A stretch of 60,013 nt of DNA from an uncultured Burkholderiales bacterium (GCA_937949525.1 CALEDT010000005.1:1-60013), one strand, 5' to 3'; positions 33,469 through 41,816 are shown, counted from the first letter of the stretch. Numbers and translations: made by a program. Notes: generated by a model from the sequence alone, not told the origin.

Positions 33469-34152
33469 ATGGCCAAGCTCATCATCACGCATGCGGACAA
33501 AGCACCGGTCCACGTGCACATTGGCGCCGAACGCGTGCTCATCGGCCGCGGCGAACACTGCCAGGCCCGCCTCGATGATCCGGCGGTCAGCAAGGAGCAC
33601 GCCGCCATCCAGGCGGTCGGCAACGACGACATCTTGGAAGACCTCGGCAGTACCAACGGCACGCTGGTCAACGGCCAGCGTCTGCGCGAAAGCTACGTGC
33701 TGCAGAACCGGGACGAGATCCGCATCGGCGGATATACCCTGCAGTACGTCAGCCAGCGCGCGCAGAAACACATGGATTACGACAAGACGCTGATGTTCGC
33801 CGGTGGCGCGGAAACCCTGGCCGCGGATGCGGAAGCCGCCGACATCGGCGCCGTCAACATTGCCCGGGTGGCGCGCGCGGCGCGACCGCTCGGCGGTCTG
33901 CGAGGCATCGACGGCGCGGCGGCCGGCCAGTCCATAGACCTCAATCAGGTGGTGCGGCGTGTCGGCGTGCCGGGCCACCAGACCGCCGCGATATTGCGTC
34001 GGCCTCACGGGTATTACCTGATGCACGTCGAGGGAGGCGCCAGCGCCCGGGTGAACGGGGCCGCCATCGGTCAGGAGTGGCGCCCGTTGGCGGACGGCGA
34101 CGAACTCGACATCGCCGGTTCGCGCTACCGTTTCCATCTGTTCCCGGCTTGA
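33469..34152 (+). CDS. Double FHA-domain protein
   Basis: A 227-residue protein; ATG 33469 follows a perfect AAGGAGG site. FHA 1 (about 18-95) has VLIGRGEHCQARLDDPAVS, KEHAAI and EDLGSTNGTLVNG. A linker contains Thr107 in DYDKTLMFAGG, the sort of site that kinases phosphorylate in GarA/FhaA-like proteins. The C-terminal part (about 140-227) looks like a second, degenerate FHA: IDLNQVVRRVGVPGHQTAAI, GASARVNG and LADGDELDIAGSRYRFHL. It has no catalytic or membrane part and is presumably an adaptor that docks phosphorylated partners. It lies between phosphatase and protease genes (16 bp and 5 bp gaps). Confidence 0.88.
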   Translation: MAKLIITHADKAPVHVHIGAERVLIGRGEHCQARLDDPAVSKEHAAIQAVGNDDILEDLGSTNGTLVNGQRLRESYVLQNRDEIRIGGYTLQYVSQRAQKHMDYDKTLMFAGGAETLAADAEAADIGAVNIARVARAARPLGGLRGIDGAAAGQSIDLNQVVRRVGVPGHQTAAILRRPHGYYLMHVEGGASARVNGAAIGQEWRPLADGDELDIAGSRYRFHLFPA

Positions 34153-34157
34153 GCGAT

Positions 34158-35282
34158 ATGCCCTGGAGGGCATGGGTGCCGCATATCGGGTGGCTATGGC
34201 TGGTGTGTTGCCATGCCTGGCTGGTGGCCGGTCATGCGAGGGCGGACGCGGTTCCCGAGCGGGTCGGCGCGCTGGTGGTCTGTCTGGACAGCCGCTTGGC
34301 CGACGGTGTCCGCGCGTTGGGCACGGGTTTCTTCGTTGCGCCCAAGGTGATCGCCACGGTGGCGCATCAGGTGCGCGGCGCCGAGCGCATCGCGGTGCAT
34401 CTCGACGGAGGACGGGTGTTGGCTGCCCGACCCTTGCTGGTGAGCGCCGATAGCGATCTGGCGCTGATCCGTGTCGTCGACGTGGCCGCGCCCAACGTCA
34501 CGCCGCTGCCCGTCGGCGTGCCGCGCATCGGCGACGAAGTGTTCACCATTGGTTGCCCGCTCGGCCTGGCACACACCATGACCCGTGGCGTGGTCAGCCA
34601 TCCCGACCGCCGGCTCAACGGGCAGGCGCTGATCCAGACCGATCTGGCGATCAATCGCGGAAATAGCGGTGGGCCGCTGGTCAATCGTGCGGGCGAGCTG
34701 CTCGGTGTGGTGCAGGGCACGCTGCGTGCCGGTCAGGGTATCCATTTCGCCATTCCAGCCGGCAAACTGGCTGAGCTCATGCGCGACGCCGGTTTGCAGG
34801 CGCCCATGGCACATGACCGGGAACTGGATCGCCTGTGGCGCGAAGCCGCGCGCGCGCAGGATCCGGAACGTCGGCGTCAGTTGCTCGAAGCCGTCGTGCT
34901 GCGCGCGCCCTGGCACGCGGACGCCTATTTCAACCTGGGTCTGCTACGCTTGCAGCAAGAGGATCACGAGGGAGCCCGCCAGTTGTTCGAGACCGCCACA
35001 CTGCGCCAACCCGGCCACGCGTCCGCGCTGACGGGGTTGGGCATTGCGCTCTACCGCCTCGGTCGGCCTACCGAAGCGCGGGAGGTGCTGTTGCGCGCGG
35101 TGTCCAGCGATCCCACGCATGCCCTGGCGCAATACAACTTGGGCGTGGTTTACGTCCGTGGTCTGGACGACACCGCATCCGCCGTGGTCAGCTTCCGCCG
35201 CTTCCTGGAACTGGCGCCGGAATCGGTGCTGGCGGATGCCGTTCGACGATGGCTCGGCCAGCGCAACCCCGGCAGGAACTGA
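34158..35282 (+). CDS. Secreted trypsin-like (S1C/Deg-type) serine protease with TPR repeats
   Basis: A 374-residue protein; ATG 34158 lies 5 bp after the FHA stop and starts a signal (HIGWLWLVCCHAWLVAGHARA). The protease domain (about 33-200) has the triad His70 (ATVAHQVRG), Asp98 or Asp100 (SADSDLALI) and Ser170 (INRGNSGGPLV). Instead of PDZ domains, residues about 205-370 are TPRs: DAYFNLGLLRLQQEDHEGAR, SALTGLGIALYRLGRPTEAR and LAQYNLGVVYVRGLDDTAS. It should act in the periplasm. Its stop abuts the kinase ATG by 1 base. A TPR domain in place of PDZ suggests protein-complex docking. The substrate is unknown. Confidence 0.85.
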   Translation: MPWRAWVPHIGWLWLVCCHAWLVAGHARADAVPERVGALVVCLDSRLADGVRALGTGFFVAPKVIATVAHQVRGAERIAVHLDGGRVLAARPLLVSADSDLALIRVVDVAAPNVTPLPVGVPRIGDEVFTIGCPLGLAHTMTRGVVSHPDRRLNGQALIQTDLAINRGNSGGPLVNRAGELLGVVQGTLRAGQGIHFAIPAGKLAELMRDAGLQAPMAHDRELDRLWREAARAQDPERRRQLLEAVVLRAPWHADAYFNLGLLRLQQEDHEGARQLFETATLRQPGHASALTGLGIALYRLGRPTEAREVLLRAVSSDPTHALAQYNLGVVYVRGLDDTASAVVSFRRFLELAPESVLADAVRRWLGQRNPGRN

Positions 35283-35283
35283 C

Positions 35284-36708
35284 ATGCCACTGCCCGACAG
35301 CCTCGGCAAGTACACCATCCAGCGTGAGCTGGGCCGCGGAGCGATGGGCGTGGTCTATCGCGGCTTCGACCCTTTCATCGAACGCGAGGTGGCAATCAAG
35401 ACCCTGCGTACCGATGCTGTCGAGGCCAAGGAGTTGCCTGCCCTGCTGGAGCGCTTCAAGAAAGAGGCGCAGGCGGCCGGCCGGCTCAACCATCCCAGCA
35501 TCGTGCAGATCTATGAGTATGGCGAGGACGCCGGCCAGGTATTCATCGCCATGGAGATCGTGCAGGGCATGGAACTTCGGGATTACCTCGAAGAAGGCGC
35601 CAAGTTCGGCCTGGATCGGGTGGTCGGGATGATGACCGAACTGCTCGATGCGCTGGGCTTCGCCCATCGCCACGGTGTGGTGCACCGCGACATCAAGCCC
35701 GGCAACATCGTCGTGCTGCCGGACGGACGCATCAAGATCATGGATTTCGGCATCGCGCGCCTGGAGTCGTCCACGCTGACGCAGGCGGGCACCGTGCTCG
35801 GCACACCCAGCTACATGTCGCCCGAGCAGTTCATGGGGCAGCGCGTGGATGGGCGTTCCGACCTGTTTTCCGCCGGCGCGATCCTGTATGAGTTGCTGAC
35901 CGGGGAAAAGGCGTTTCCCGGTAACGCTTTTTCCACCATCATGCACAAGGTGCTGAAGGATCAGCCAGTACCGCCGTCCGAACTCAACGTTCTGGTGAGC
36001 CCGGCATTCGATGCCGTGGTGCGCAAGGCGCTGGGCAAACGGCCGGACGAACGTTTCCAGACGGCTGCCGAGTTTGCGCAGGCACTGAAGCGCGCGCTGG
36101 CCGGAGATGCGCCCTTGGCCGAAGGCGGCGATGGCACGCTGGTGGTCGGGGATGCGACGATAATGGCATCGGCGGCGGATGCCACGATGGTTGCGCCGTC
36201 GGGGGTTGCCACGCCGGGTCCGCCCGTGCCGGCGGACGTTACCATGGTGGCAGCGGCCGACGCCGGGGCGCCATCGGGTGCCATTGCCGGTGCGGCGGAC
36301 CCGACTCCCGGGCCGACGCCGGCGCGCGCCGCTCCGACGGTGGCCGCCGGCTCGCCGCGCGTGAGTCGGAACATGCTGCTCGGTGCCGGTGCGGTGCTGA
36401 TCGCTTTGGCCGGGCTTTGGCTGGGCATGCGCGGCGGCGAGGTGGCAAGCCCGCAGCCGGTCGCGGAGCCCGTGGCTCAGGTGCCGCACGATGCCGGCTG
36501 GTTGCAGGTGGACAGCGTGCCCAGCGGCGCGGTGCTGACGCTGGATCACGGTGCGTTCGCCGGTGTCACACCGACGCGTCTGGCGCTGCCGGCCGGTGCG
36601 CATCATCTGCGCGCACGCAAGGAAGGCTTCCAGGACTGGGAAGCCACGATCGAAATCGCGGCGGGGGAGGAAGTTCCGCTGCAGTTGACGTTGTCACCCG
36701 CGCCATGA
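35284..36708 (+). CDS. PknB-type Ser/Thr protein kinase with PEGA domain
   Basis: A 474-residue membrane kinase; ATG 35284 directly follows the protease stop. The kinase domain (about 9-265) has ELGRGAMGVVYRG, the ATP Lys in EVAIKTL, HRDIKPGNIV, MDFGIARLESS and GTPSYMSPEQF, so it should be active. A linker (about 280-360) is rich in Ala/Pro and contains three D[AV]T[IM] sites (36151, 36178, 36235). A single membrane helix follows (MLLGAGAVLIALAGLWLGM). The periplasmic end is a PEGA domain (GWLQVDSVPSGAVLTLDHG...HLRARKEGF). PEGA suggests contact with a surface or cell-wall component. Partners are the PP2C phosphatase and three FHA proteins nearby. Confidence 0.93.
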   Translation: MPLPDSLGKYTIQRELGRGAMGVVYRGFDPFIEREVAIKTLRTDAVEAKELPALLERFKKEAQAAGRLNHPSIVQIYEYGEDAGQVFIAMEIVQGMELRDYLEEGAKFGLDRVVGMMTELLDALGFAHRHGVVHRDIKPGNIVVLPDGRIKIMDFGIARLESSTLTQAGTVLGTPSYMSPEQFMGQRVDGRSDLFSAGAILYELLTGEKAFPGNAFSTIMHKVLKDQPVPPSELNVLVSPAFDAVVRKALGKRPDERFQTAAEFAQALKRALAGDAPLAEGGDGTLVVGDATIMASAADATMVAPSGVATPGPPVPADVTMVAAADAGAPSGAIAGAADPTPGPTPARAAPTVAAGSPRVSRNMLLGAGAVLIALAGLWLGMRGGEVASPQPVAEPVAQVPHDAGWLQVDSVPSGAVLTLDHGAFAGVTPTRLALPAGAHHLRARKEGFQDWEATIEIAAGEEVPLQLTLSPAP

Positions 36709-36767
36709 CATGGGTGACCCGCAGGCGGCCCCGGCCGTGATCGAAGCATGAACGATAGGAGGGATCC

Positions 36768-38711
36768 ATGAAACGCTTGCACTGGTTGATGTTGGGCCTG
36801 GCGCTGTCGTGCGCCGGTGTCGCCGGCGCCGCGCCGAAGAAAGGTGAACCGCTGCCGGCCTTCGCGCTCACCGCGCTGGACGGACAGCGCGTGACCAACA
36901 AGGCGCTGGAGGGCGCGCAACTGGGCGTGCTGTACTTCTTTTCCACGCAGAACTGCCCGCCGTGCCGCTCCGGTCTGGAACAGTTGCGTGATCTCGCCGA
37001 CGAGTACGCCGATGCGCGCATCGCCATCGTCGCCATCGGCCGTCAGGATGCCGCGGCGCTGCGTGCCGCCAATCTGCCCCGCCATGCCAGACTCTTGGTG
37101 GCGCCGGGCGACGCGGCTACGCTGAACCAGTACAACGCGCGCGTGGTTGCGCCCACCACCTACATCGTCGGACCGGACGGCAGGGTGTTGGAAGTCATGC
37201 AGGGTGGGGGGGCTTCCACCGAGGCCATGCTGGTGTCGCTGGCGGAGAAGCAGTTGTCCAGCAAGCAGCCGGCGGTTGCGCGCCGCACGTTCGAGAAGGC
37301 AGCGCAGGTCAGCGCCAAGGCCGCGGCGCCGGCGGTCAGCCCGACGCTGGCACAGGCGGGGGTCGGCTACAGCCTGTTGAAGGAGGGCAAGCTCGATGAG
37401 GCGGAGAAGGTGTTCACTGCGTTGACGCGCGACAAAGACAGGGAAACCCAGATGCGCGGGCGTGAGGGTTTGGCGGAGGTGCTGCTGGCGCGTGGCCAGG
37501 CGCAGCAGGCGTTGCGCCTGGCGGACGAGGTGATCGCCGCCGAACCGAAGCGCGTCGCCGCCAACCTGATCCGCGCGCGCGCGCAGCATCAGGCCGGCCA
37601 GGCGGCCGAGGCGAGCACCTCGCTGGCGCGGGCGACCGACATCACGGCGGTGAGCGACTTTTCCTTCCAGCGCGCCGACGCGCACATCGCCAAGGGCAAC
37701 CTGCAGCGTAAGCACGATCCCAAGCAGGCGGTGGCGGCTTTTCAGGCCGCGGTGGCGGAGAACCCGTTGTCGGTGGAGGCTTTGAGCAATCTGGGCGCGG
37801 TGTTGCAGGACACCGGCGAGGCCGCGCAGGCGCTCGATGCGCTGCGCAAGGCCAACCTGATCGACCCCGCCGACAAACTGCTGCACGGGCTGCTGCGCCA
37901 GGTGCAGGCGTCCATCGCGCAGCGCCAGGATCTGGAGAAGCAGCGGTTCATCGACGAATCGGTGCGTGAATTGCTGGCGCGTCAGAAGGAGAGGAAGCCG
38001 GATCCGAATGCCGACGACTGGACCTCGCCGCCGATGCTGCTGAGCGTGCTGGGCATCCAGGAAGAGGGGCCGGGTTCGCTGACCGGCCGCGCCGGCGTGG
38101 CCGGGGTGCTGCAGAACGAGTTGTACCAGGCGCTGGCGGAACGCGGCATCCAGGTGGTGGAACGCGCGCTGCTGGACAAACTGCTGTCGGAACTCAAACT
38201 CGGCAGTTCCGATCTCGCCGACCCGGAGAGCCAATTGCGCCTCGGCCGCATCCTCGCCGCCCGCCTGCTGGCCACGGGCAGCCTGTTCGAGAGCCCGACC
38301 GCCACGCGCGTGGCCTTGCGCCTGATCGACACCGAGTCGTCCGCCCTGGCGCTGTCATCCGCGGAAGCGCTCGCCGTGGACAGTGACCCGGCCGCGATCG
38401 CCGCCAAGCTGGCCGACGCCATCGCTGGCGCGCTGCATCGCAAGTATCCGCTGAAAGGGCGCATTGCTTCGGTGTCGGACACCGAGATCCTGCTCAACCT
38501 TGGACGCAAACATGGTTTGCGCGCCGGCCAGAGCTTCAACGTGCTGGGCGCGGCCGAGCCGGTGGTTTTGGGCGGCAAGGTGCTGGGTCATCGCGACACG
38601 CGCCTGGGCCATCTGGAAGTGGTCGAGGTCCAGGATGGCTTCGCATTGGCCAAGGCGGTCGAGCGCAGCGGCGTCTGGCAGGCCAATCAGCGCGTCATCC
38701 AGAGGGATTGA
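36768..38711 (+). CDS. Thioredoxin-like / TPR / CsgG-like multidomain exported protein
   Basis: A 647-residue protein; ATG 36768 follows AGGAGG. A signal ends near AGVAGA|APK. Residues about 25-160 are a TlpA/peroxiredoxin-type thioredoxin fold with active-site CPPC (Cys63, Cys66). Residues about 165-400 are TPR repeats (VGYSLLKEGKLDEAEKVFTA; NPLSVEALSNLGAVLQDTGE). Residues about 420-560 are CsgG/FlgO-like, with VVERALLDKLLSELKLGSSD. The end (about 565-647) looks like the FlgT C-terminal fold (GRIASVSDTEILLNLGRKHG). Each module is recognisable, but I know of no named protein with this order. The periplasmic role may combine disulfide handling with assembly of an exported complex. It lies between the kinase gene and a second CsgG-like gene. 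Confidence 0.8.
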   Translation: MKRLHWLMLGLALSCAGVAGAAPKKGEPLPAFALTALDGQRVTNKALEGAQLGVLYFFSTQNCPPCRSGLEQLRDLADEYADARIAIVAIGRQDAAALRAANLPRHARLLVAPGDAATLNQYNARVVAPTTYIVGPDGRVLEVMQGGGASTEAMLVSLAEKQLSSKQPAVARRTFEKAAQVSAKAAAPAVSPTLAQAGVGYSLLKEGKLDEAEKVFTALTRDKDRETQMRGREGLAEVLLARGQAQQALRLADEVIAAEPKRVAANLIRARAQHQAGQAAEASTSLARATDITAVSDFSFQRADAHIAKGNLQRKHDPKQAVAAFQAAVAENPLSVEALSNLGAVLQDTGEAAQALDALRKANLIDPADKLLHGLLRQVQASIAQRQDLEKQRFIDESVRELLARQKERKPDPNADDWTSPPMLLSVLGIQEEGPGSLTGRAGVAGVLQNELYQALAERGIQVVERALLDKLLSELKLGSSDLADPESQLRLGRILAARLLATGSLFESPTATRVALRLIDTESSALALSSAEALAVDSDPAAIAAKLADAIAGALHRKYPLKGRIASVSDTEILLNLGRKHGLRAGQSFNVLGAAEPVVLGGKVLGHRDTRLGHLEVVEVQDGFALAKAVERSGVWQANQRVIQRD

Positions 38712-38714
38712 GCC

Positions 38715-39413
38715 ATGATGCGAAGCGTGTTCCGCCTGCTGCGCGCGGCGGTGTGCGCGGGCATGGTCCTGCTGGTCGGCGGCATGGCGCATGCCGACAA
38801 TACGCTGGCGGTATGGGATTTCGACAACAACAGCCTCGGCAGCGTCGGTGCCATCGAAGCCATGGAACCTTACCGCCGCATCCTGCCCGAGGCCCTGATG
38901 GCGCAGTTGGCCGATCTGCCCGGATTGCGGCTGGTGGAGCGCATCCGCTTGCGGGAGCTGCTGGACGAACTGAAGCTGGGCAGCAGCGAGCTGGCCGATC
39001 GGGATACGCGTCTTCGTGTCGGACGTTTGCTTGGTGCACGTTACATGATGTTCGGCGACTATCTCGCGCTCGGGCCGGTGATGCGCGTGGACGTGCGCCT
39101 GGTGGACAGCGAAACCTCGCGCATTCTGGTGTCCGAACAATTGACCGGTACGCCGGATGGCGTGTTGGCCAATCTGCCCACGTTGGCCGCTCCGCTGATG
39201 CGCGCGCTGGGTGTCGCGCAAGCGCGCGCCACGCGGGTGCGGGCGTCGCACGAAGTCTGGCAGCATTATGCGCGTGGCCTGGCGTTGCAGGATGCCGGCG
39301 ATCACGAGCGGGCGTTCGAGCAATTCCGCGCCGCGCTCATGCTCGATGCCGGTTTCAAGCCGGCGGAGCGCCAGTTGCAGTGGACGCTGGAACGCATGTC
39401 TCGAACGCGCTGA
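38715..39413 (+). CDS. CsgG-like exported protein with terminal TPR
   Basis: A 232-residue protein with signal ending ...GGMAHA|DNT. Residues about 28-150 are CsgG-like: LAVWDFDNNSLGSVGA, PGLRLVERIRLRELLDELKL, GARYMMFGDYLALGP and MRVDVRLVDSETSRI. The last 60 residues form one TPR (HYARGLALQDAGDHERAFEQF). It has the same helix-strand core as the C-terminal domains at 8410-9573 and 36768-38711. CsgG itself is a lipoprotein channel; this one has a normal signal and no lipobox, so a periplasmic accessory part is more likely than a pore. It starts 3 bp after the stop of the thioredoxin/TPR protein. Confidence 0.78.
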   Translation: MMRSVFRLLRAAVCAGMVLLVGGMAHADNTLAVWDFDNNSLGSVGAIEAMEPYRRILPEALMAQLADLPGLRLVERIRLRELLDELKLGSSELADRDTRLRVGRLLGARYMMFGDYLALGPVMRVDVRLVDSETSRILVSEQLTGTPDGVLANLPTLAAPLMRALGVAQARATRVRASHEVWQHYARGLALQDAGDHERAFEQFRAALMLDAGFKPAERQLQWTLERMSRTR

Positions 39414-39452
39414 CGCCATGCCGATGAACACGAGTGACGGGAAGGATGCATC

Positions 39453-40547
39453 ATGTTGACCTGGTATCTGGAAGGGGCGGCGGCAAGCCACAACACCTTG
39501 CTGTTTCCGATCACGCAGCTTCCCTTCCGCATCGGTCGTGATCCGGCTTCCGATCTGGCCATTGCGTCCGGACAGGTGTCCAAGCATCACGCCTTGATCG
39601 ACGCGGGTGGCGAGGACTGGCTGAAGCTGGTCGATCTGAACAGCACCAACGGCAGTTTCGTCAACCGCGAGCGCATCCAGGGCTCCGCGTCGATCCGCGC
39701 CGGCGACATCCTGCACTTCGGCAATTCCGAGTTCCGCCTGGGCTATCGAGGGGCACAAAAGGCAGTGCCGGCGCAGGATACCGGTGCGACGGTGTTCGTG
39801 CGCCCGGGCGACGTCGACCTGCCGCTCAACTTCGTCCGTCAGGAACGCGAGTACCTGGAAATGCTGGAACAGGGACGGATCACCGCCTATTTCCAGCCCA
39901 TCGTGCGCCTGGCCGATGCCTCGCTGTTCGCCTACGAGGCGCTCGGACGCGGCAACCACGAGGCCCTGCCGCAGGCGCCCATGCTGTTGTTCCAACTGGC
40001 CGAGGCGCTCGACAAGGAGGTCCAGTTGAGCGAGGCGTTTCGCGATAGCGCGGCGCGCGCGCTGGCCGCCACGGGGCGTTCGGCGACCGTGTTCGTCAAT
40101 ACCCATCCCAAGGAGATGTTCCGCGAGGCGTTATACCGCTCGCTGCGCCGCGTGCTCGATGCCGCGCCGAACATGGATCTGGTGGTCGAGGTGCACGAAA
40201 CCGCAGTCACCGAGACGGAAAAGATGAAGGTCATGGTCGCCCGTCTGAAAGACATGGGCATCCGCTTCGCGTATGACGACTTCGGCGCCGGTCAGGCGCG
40301 CATCAATGAACTGGCGGAGATTCCGCCGCATTTTGTCAAGTTCGACATGGCGCTGGTGCGCGACCTGTCCAAGGCCAGCGACAAGAAGCAGAAAATGGTC
40401 AGCGACCTGGTGCGCATCGTTCACGAGATGGGCTCCAGCAGCCTGGCGGAGGGCATCGAACTGGAGGCCGACGCCGTGCTCTGCCGGCAGATGGGCTTCC
40501 ATCTCTGCCAGGGTTATTACTACGGCCGGCCGCAGCCGATGGCCTGA
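39453..40547 (+). CDS. FHA domain - EAL (c-di-GMP phosphodiesterase) fusion
   Basis: A 364-residue soluble protein; ATG 39453 follows GGAAGGA. The FHA domain (about 18-95) has FRIGRDPASDLAI, GQVSKHHALI and VDLNSTNGSFVNRE. The linker has Thr113 in QDTGATVFVRPG. The EAL domain (about 132-362) keeps the catalytic set: YEALGRG, VFVNTHP, LVVEVHE, FAYDDFGAG, HFVKFDMAL, SLAEGIE and LCQGYYYGRP. It should hydrolyse c-di-GMP, with activity or location set by phosphothreonine binding. It is last in the kinase operon; thiO follows 10 bp later but is metabolically unrelated. A PilZ-type c-di-GMP receptor is encoded at 51861-53522. Confidence 0.92.
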   Translation: MLTWYLEGAAASHNTLLFPITQLPFRIGRDPASDLAIASGQVSKHHALIDAGGEDWLKLVDLNSTNGSFVNRERIQGSASIRAGDILHFGNSEFRLGYRGAQKAVPAQDTGATVFVRPGDVDLPLNFVRQEREYLEMLEQGRITAYFQPIVRLADASLFAYEALGRGNHEALPQAPMLLFQLAEALDKEVQLSEAFRDSAARALAATGRSATVFVNTHPKEMFREALYRSLRRVLDAAPNMDLVVEVHETAVTETEKMKVMVARLKDMGIRFAYDDFGAGQARINELAEIPPHFVKFDMALVRDLSKASDKKQKMVSDLVRIVHEMGSSSLAEGIELEADAVLCRQMGFHLCQGYYYGRPQPMA

Positions 40548-40557
40548 GCGCTGTCGG

Positions 40558-41661
40558 TTGGATTCGTCCTTGCATCCGGATTGCATCGTCGTCGGCGGTG
40601 GCGTCGTCGGTCTGGCGACCGCCGTGGAACTCGCCGCGTGCGGCGCCAGCGTGCGTGTGCTCGAGCGCGGCGCTCTAGCGCGCGAGTCGACCTGGGCCGG
40701 GGCCGGCATCCTCTCACCCCTGCCGCCCTGGCAGTATGGGCCCGCGCTCAACGCGTTGTCCGAGTACTCGCGCGGGCTGTTCGCCGATTGGTGTGCGCGC
40801 CTTGCCGCGTTGTCGGGTGTCGATCCGCAGTATCGGCGCGATGGCATGCTGGTGTTGCCGGATTTCGATCAGGATGCCGCGCTGGCCTGGTGCGCGCGCA
40901 GCGGTTGGCGGGCGAGCCTGTGTCGGGCGGGCGACGCGCTGGCGGACGCCGGCGACCTGCCCGCGCTCTGGTTGCCCGATGTCGCGCAGGCGCGCAATCC
41001 GCGTCTGGCGCGCGCGCTGATCGGCGCCGCGCGGGCACTCGGCGTCGAGCTGTGCGCACCTATCGAAGTGCTCGGCGTCGACGTGGCAGCACGACGCGTG
41101 CGCCGGCTCGTTACCGGCTCGGGCGGGATGAGCGCGCAGACCTACGTGGTTGCCGCGGGCGCCTGGAGCGGCCGGCTGCCGGGGTTGGAGGTGTTGCGCA
41201 ATCGGATCGAGCCGGTGCGCGGCCAGATGCTGTTGTACCACCTGCCGCCGGGCACGCTGCGCTGCATCGTCTATCGCGACGGGCGTTATCTGGTGCCGCG
41301 CGCCGATGGGCATATCCTGGCCGGCAGCACCTTGGAGCGGGTCGGTTTCGACCCATCCACCACGCCCGAGGCGTGCGCGAGCCTGCATGCGTTCGCGGCC
41401 GGTCTGTTGCCCGAGCTCGCGCCGTTGCAGCCGCTGCGACACTGGAGCGGCCTGCGTCCGGGTTCACCCGACAACGTGCCGTCGATCGGGCGCCATCCGG
41501 AAGTCGAGAACCTGTACGTCAATACCGGACATTTCCGCTATGGTCTGACGCTGGCGCCGGGCTCGGCGCGCATCCTGGTCAGCCGGATCTGTTCGGAGCC
41601 GGCGCCGATAGCGCATGCACCCTACGACCTTGCCTCGACGCCATGCTTGAACCTCGCGTGA
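40558..41661 (+). CDS. thiO: Glycine oxidase ThiO
   Basis: A 367-residue FAD enzyme of the DAO family that oxidises glycine to iminoacetate for the thiazole of thiamin. The dinucleotide site is DCIVVGGGVVGLATAVELA; then ESTWAGAGILSP, VVAAGAWSGRLPGL, VRGQMLLY, and the C-terminal GLRPGSPDNVPSIGRH and NTGHFRYGLTLAPGSARIL. No ATG lies before the FAD motif; a TTG at 40558 is chosen, and a TTG at 40570 is also possible. It is 10 bp after the FHA-EAL gene and so may be read through from it, while thiS and thiG are about 16 kb downstream on the other strand. A long palindrome follows the stop. Confidence 0.9.
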   Translation: MDSSLHPDCIVVGGGVVGLATAVELAACGASVRVLERGALARESTWAGAGILSPLPPWQYGPALNALSEYSRGLFADWCARLAALSGVDPQYRRDGMLVLPDFDQDAALAWCARSGWRASLCRAGDALADAGDLPALWLPDVAQARNPRLARALIGAARALGVELCAPIEVLGVDVAARRVRRLVTGSGGMSAQTYVVAAGAWSGRLPGLEVLRNRIEPVRGQMLLYHLPPGTLRCIVYRDGRYLVPRADGHILAGSTLERVGFDPSTTPEACASLHAFAAGLLPELAPLQPLRHWSGLRPGSPDNVPSIGRHPEVENLYVNTGHFRYGLTLAPGSARILVSRICSEPAPIAHAPYDLASTPCLNLA

Positions 41662-41703
41662 TTTTGTATTCTCATGTGCGCGGATGTTGAATTTCGAAAT
41701 TGC

Positions 41704-41797
41704 GAAATAGGGGACACGAAATAGTGCGAAATAGGGGACAGACCACGGTTTTCATTGAAAACCGTGGTCTGTCCCCTATTTCCGTGTCCCCCATTTC
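41704..41797. repeat. Perfect 26-bp inverted repeat inside a longer imperfect palindrome
   Basis: The arm at 41728-41753 pairs without mismatch with 41757-41782 across a 3-base ATT loop. Outside it, GGGGACACGAAATAG on the left partly mirrors CTATTTCCGTGTCCCC on the right, with a short bulge. The core AGGGGACAGACCACGG resembles ends of REP/RAYT-type elements that are widespread in proteobacteria. It sits in the 155 bp between thiO and the pilin gene and could also act as a terminator. No transposase is nearby. Confidence 0.85.
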
Positions 41798-41816
41798 CAC
41801 AAACCAGGGTCCGGGC

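Noticed and set aside
7004-40547. Prophage or integrated mobile element
   Set aside because: No integrase, transposase, phage structural genes or attachment-like repeats; base composition looks uniform with the flanks.
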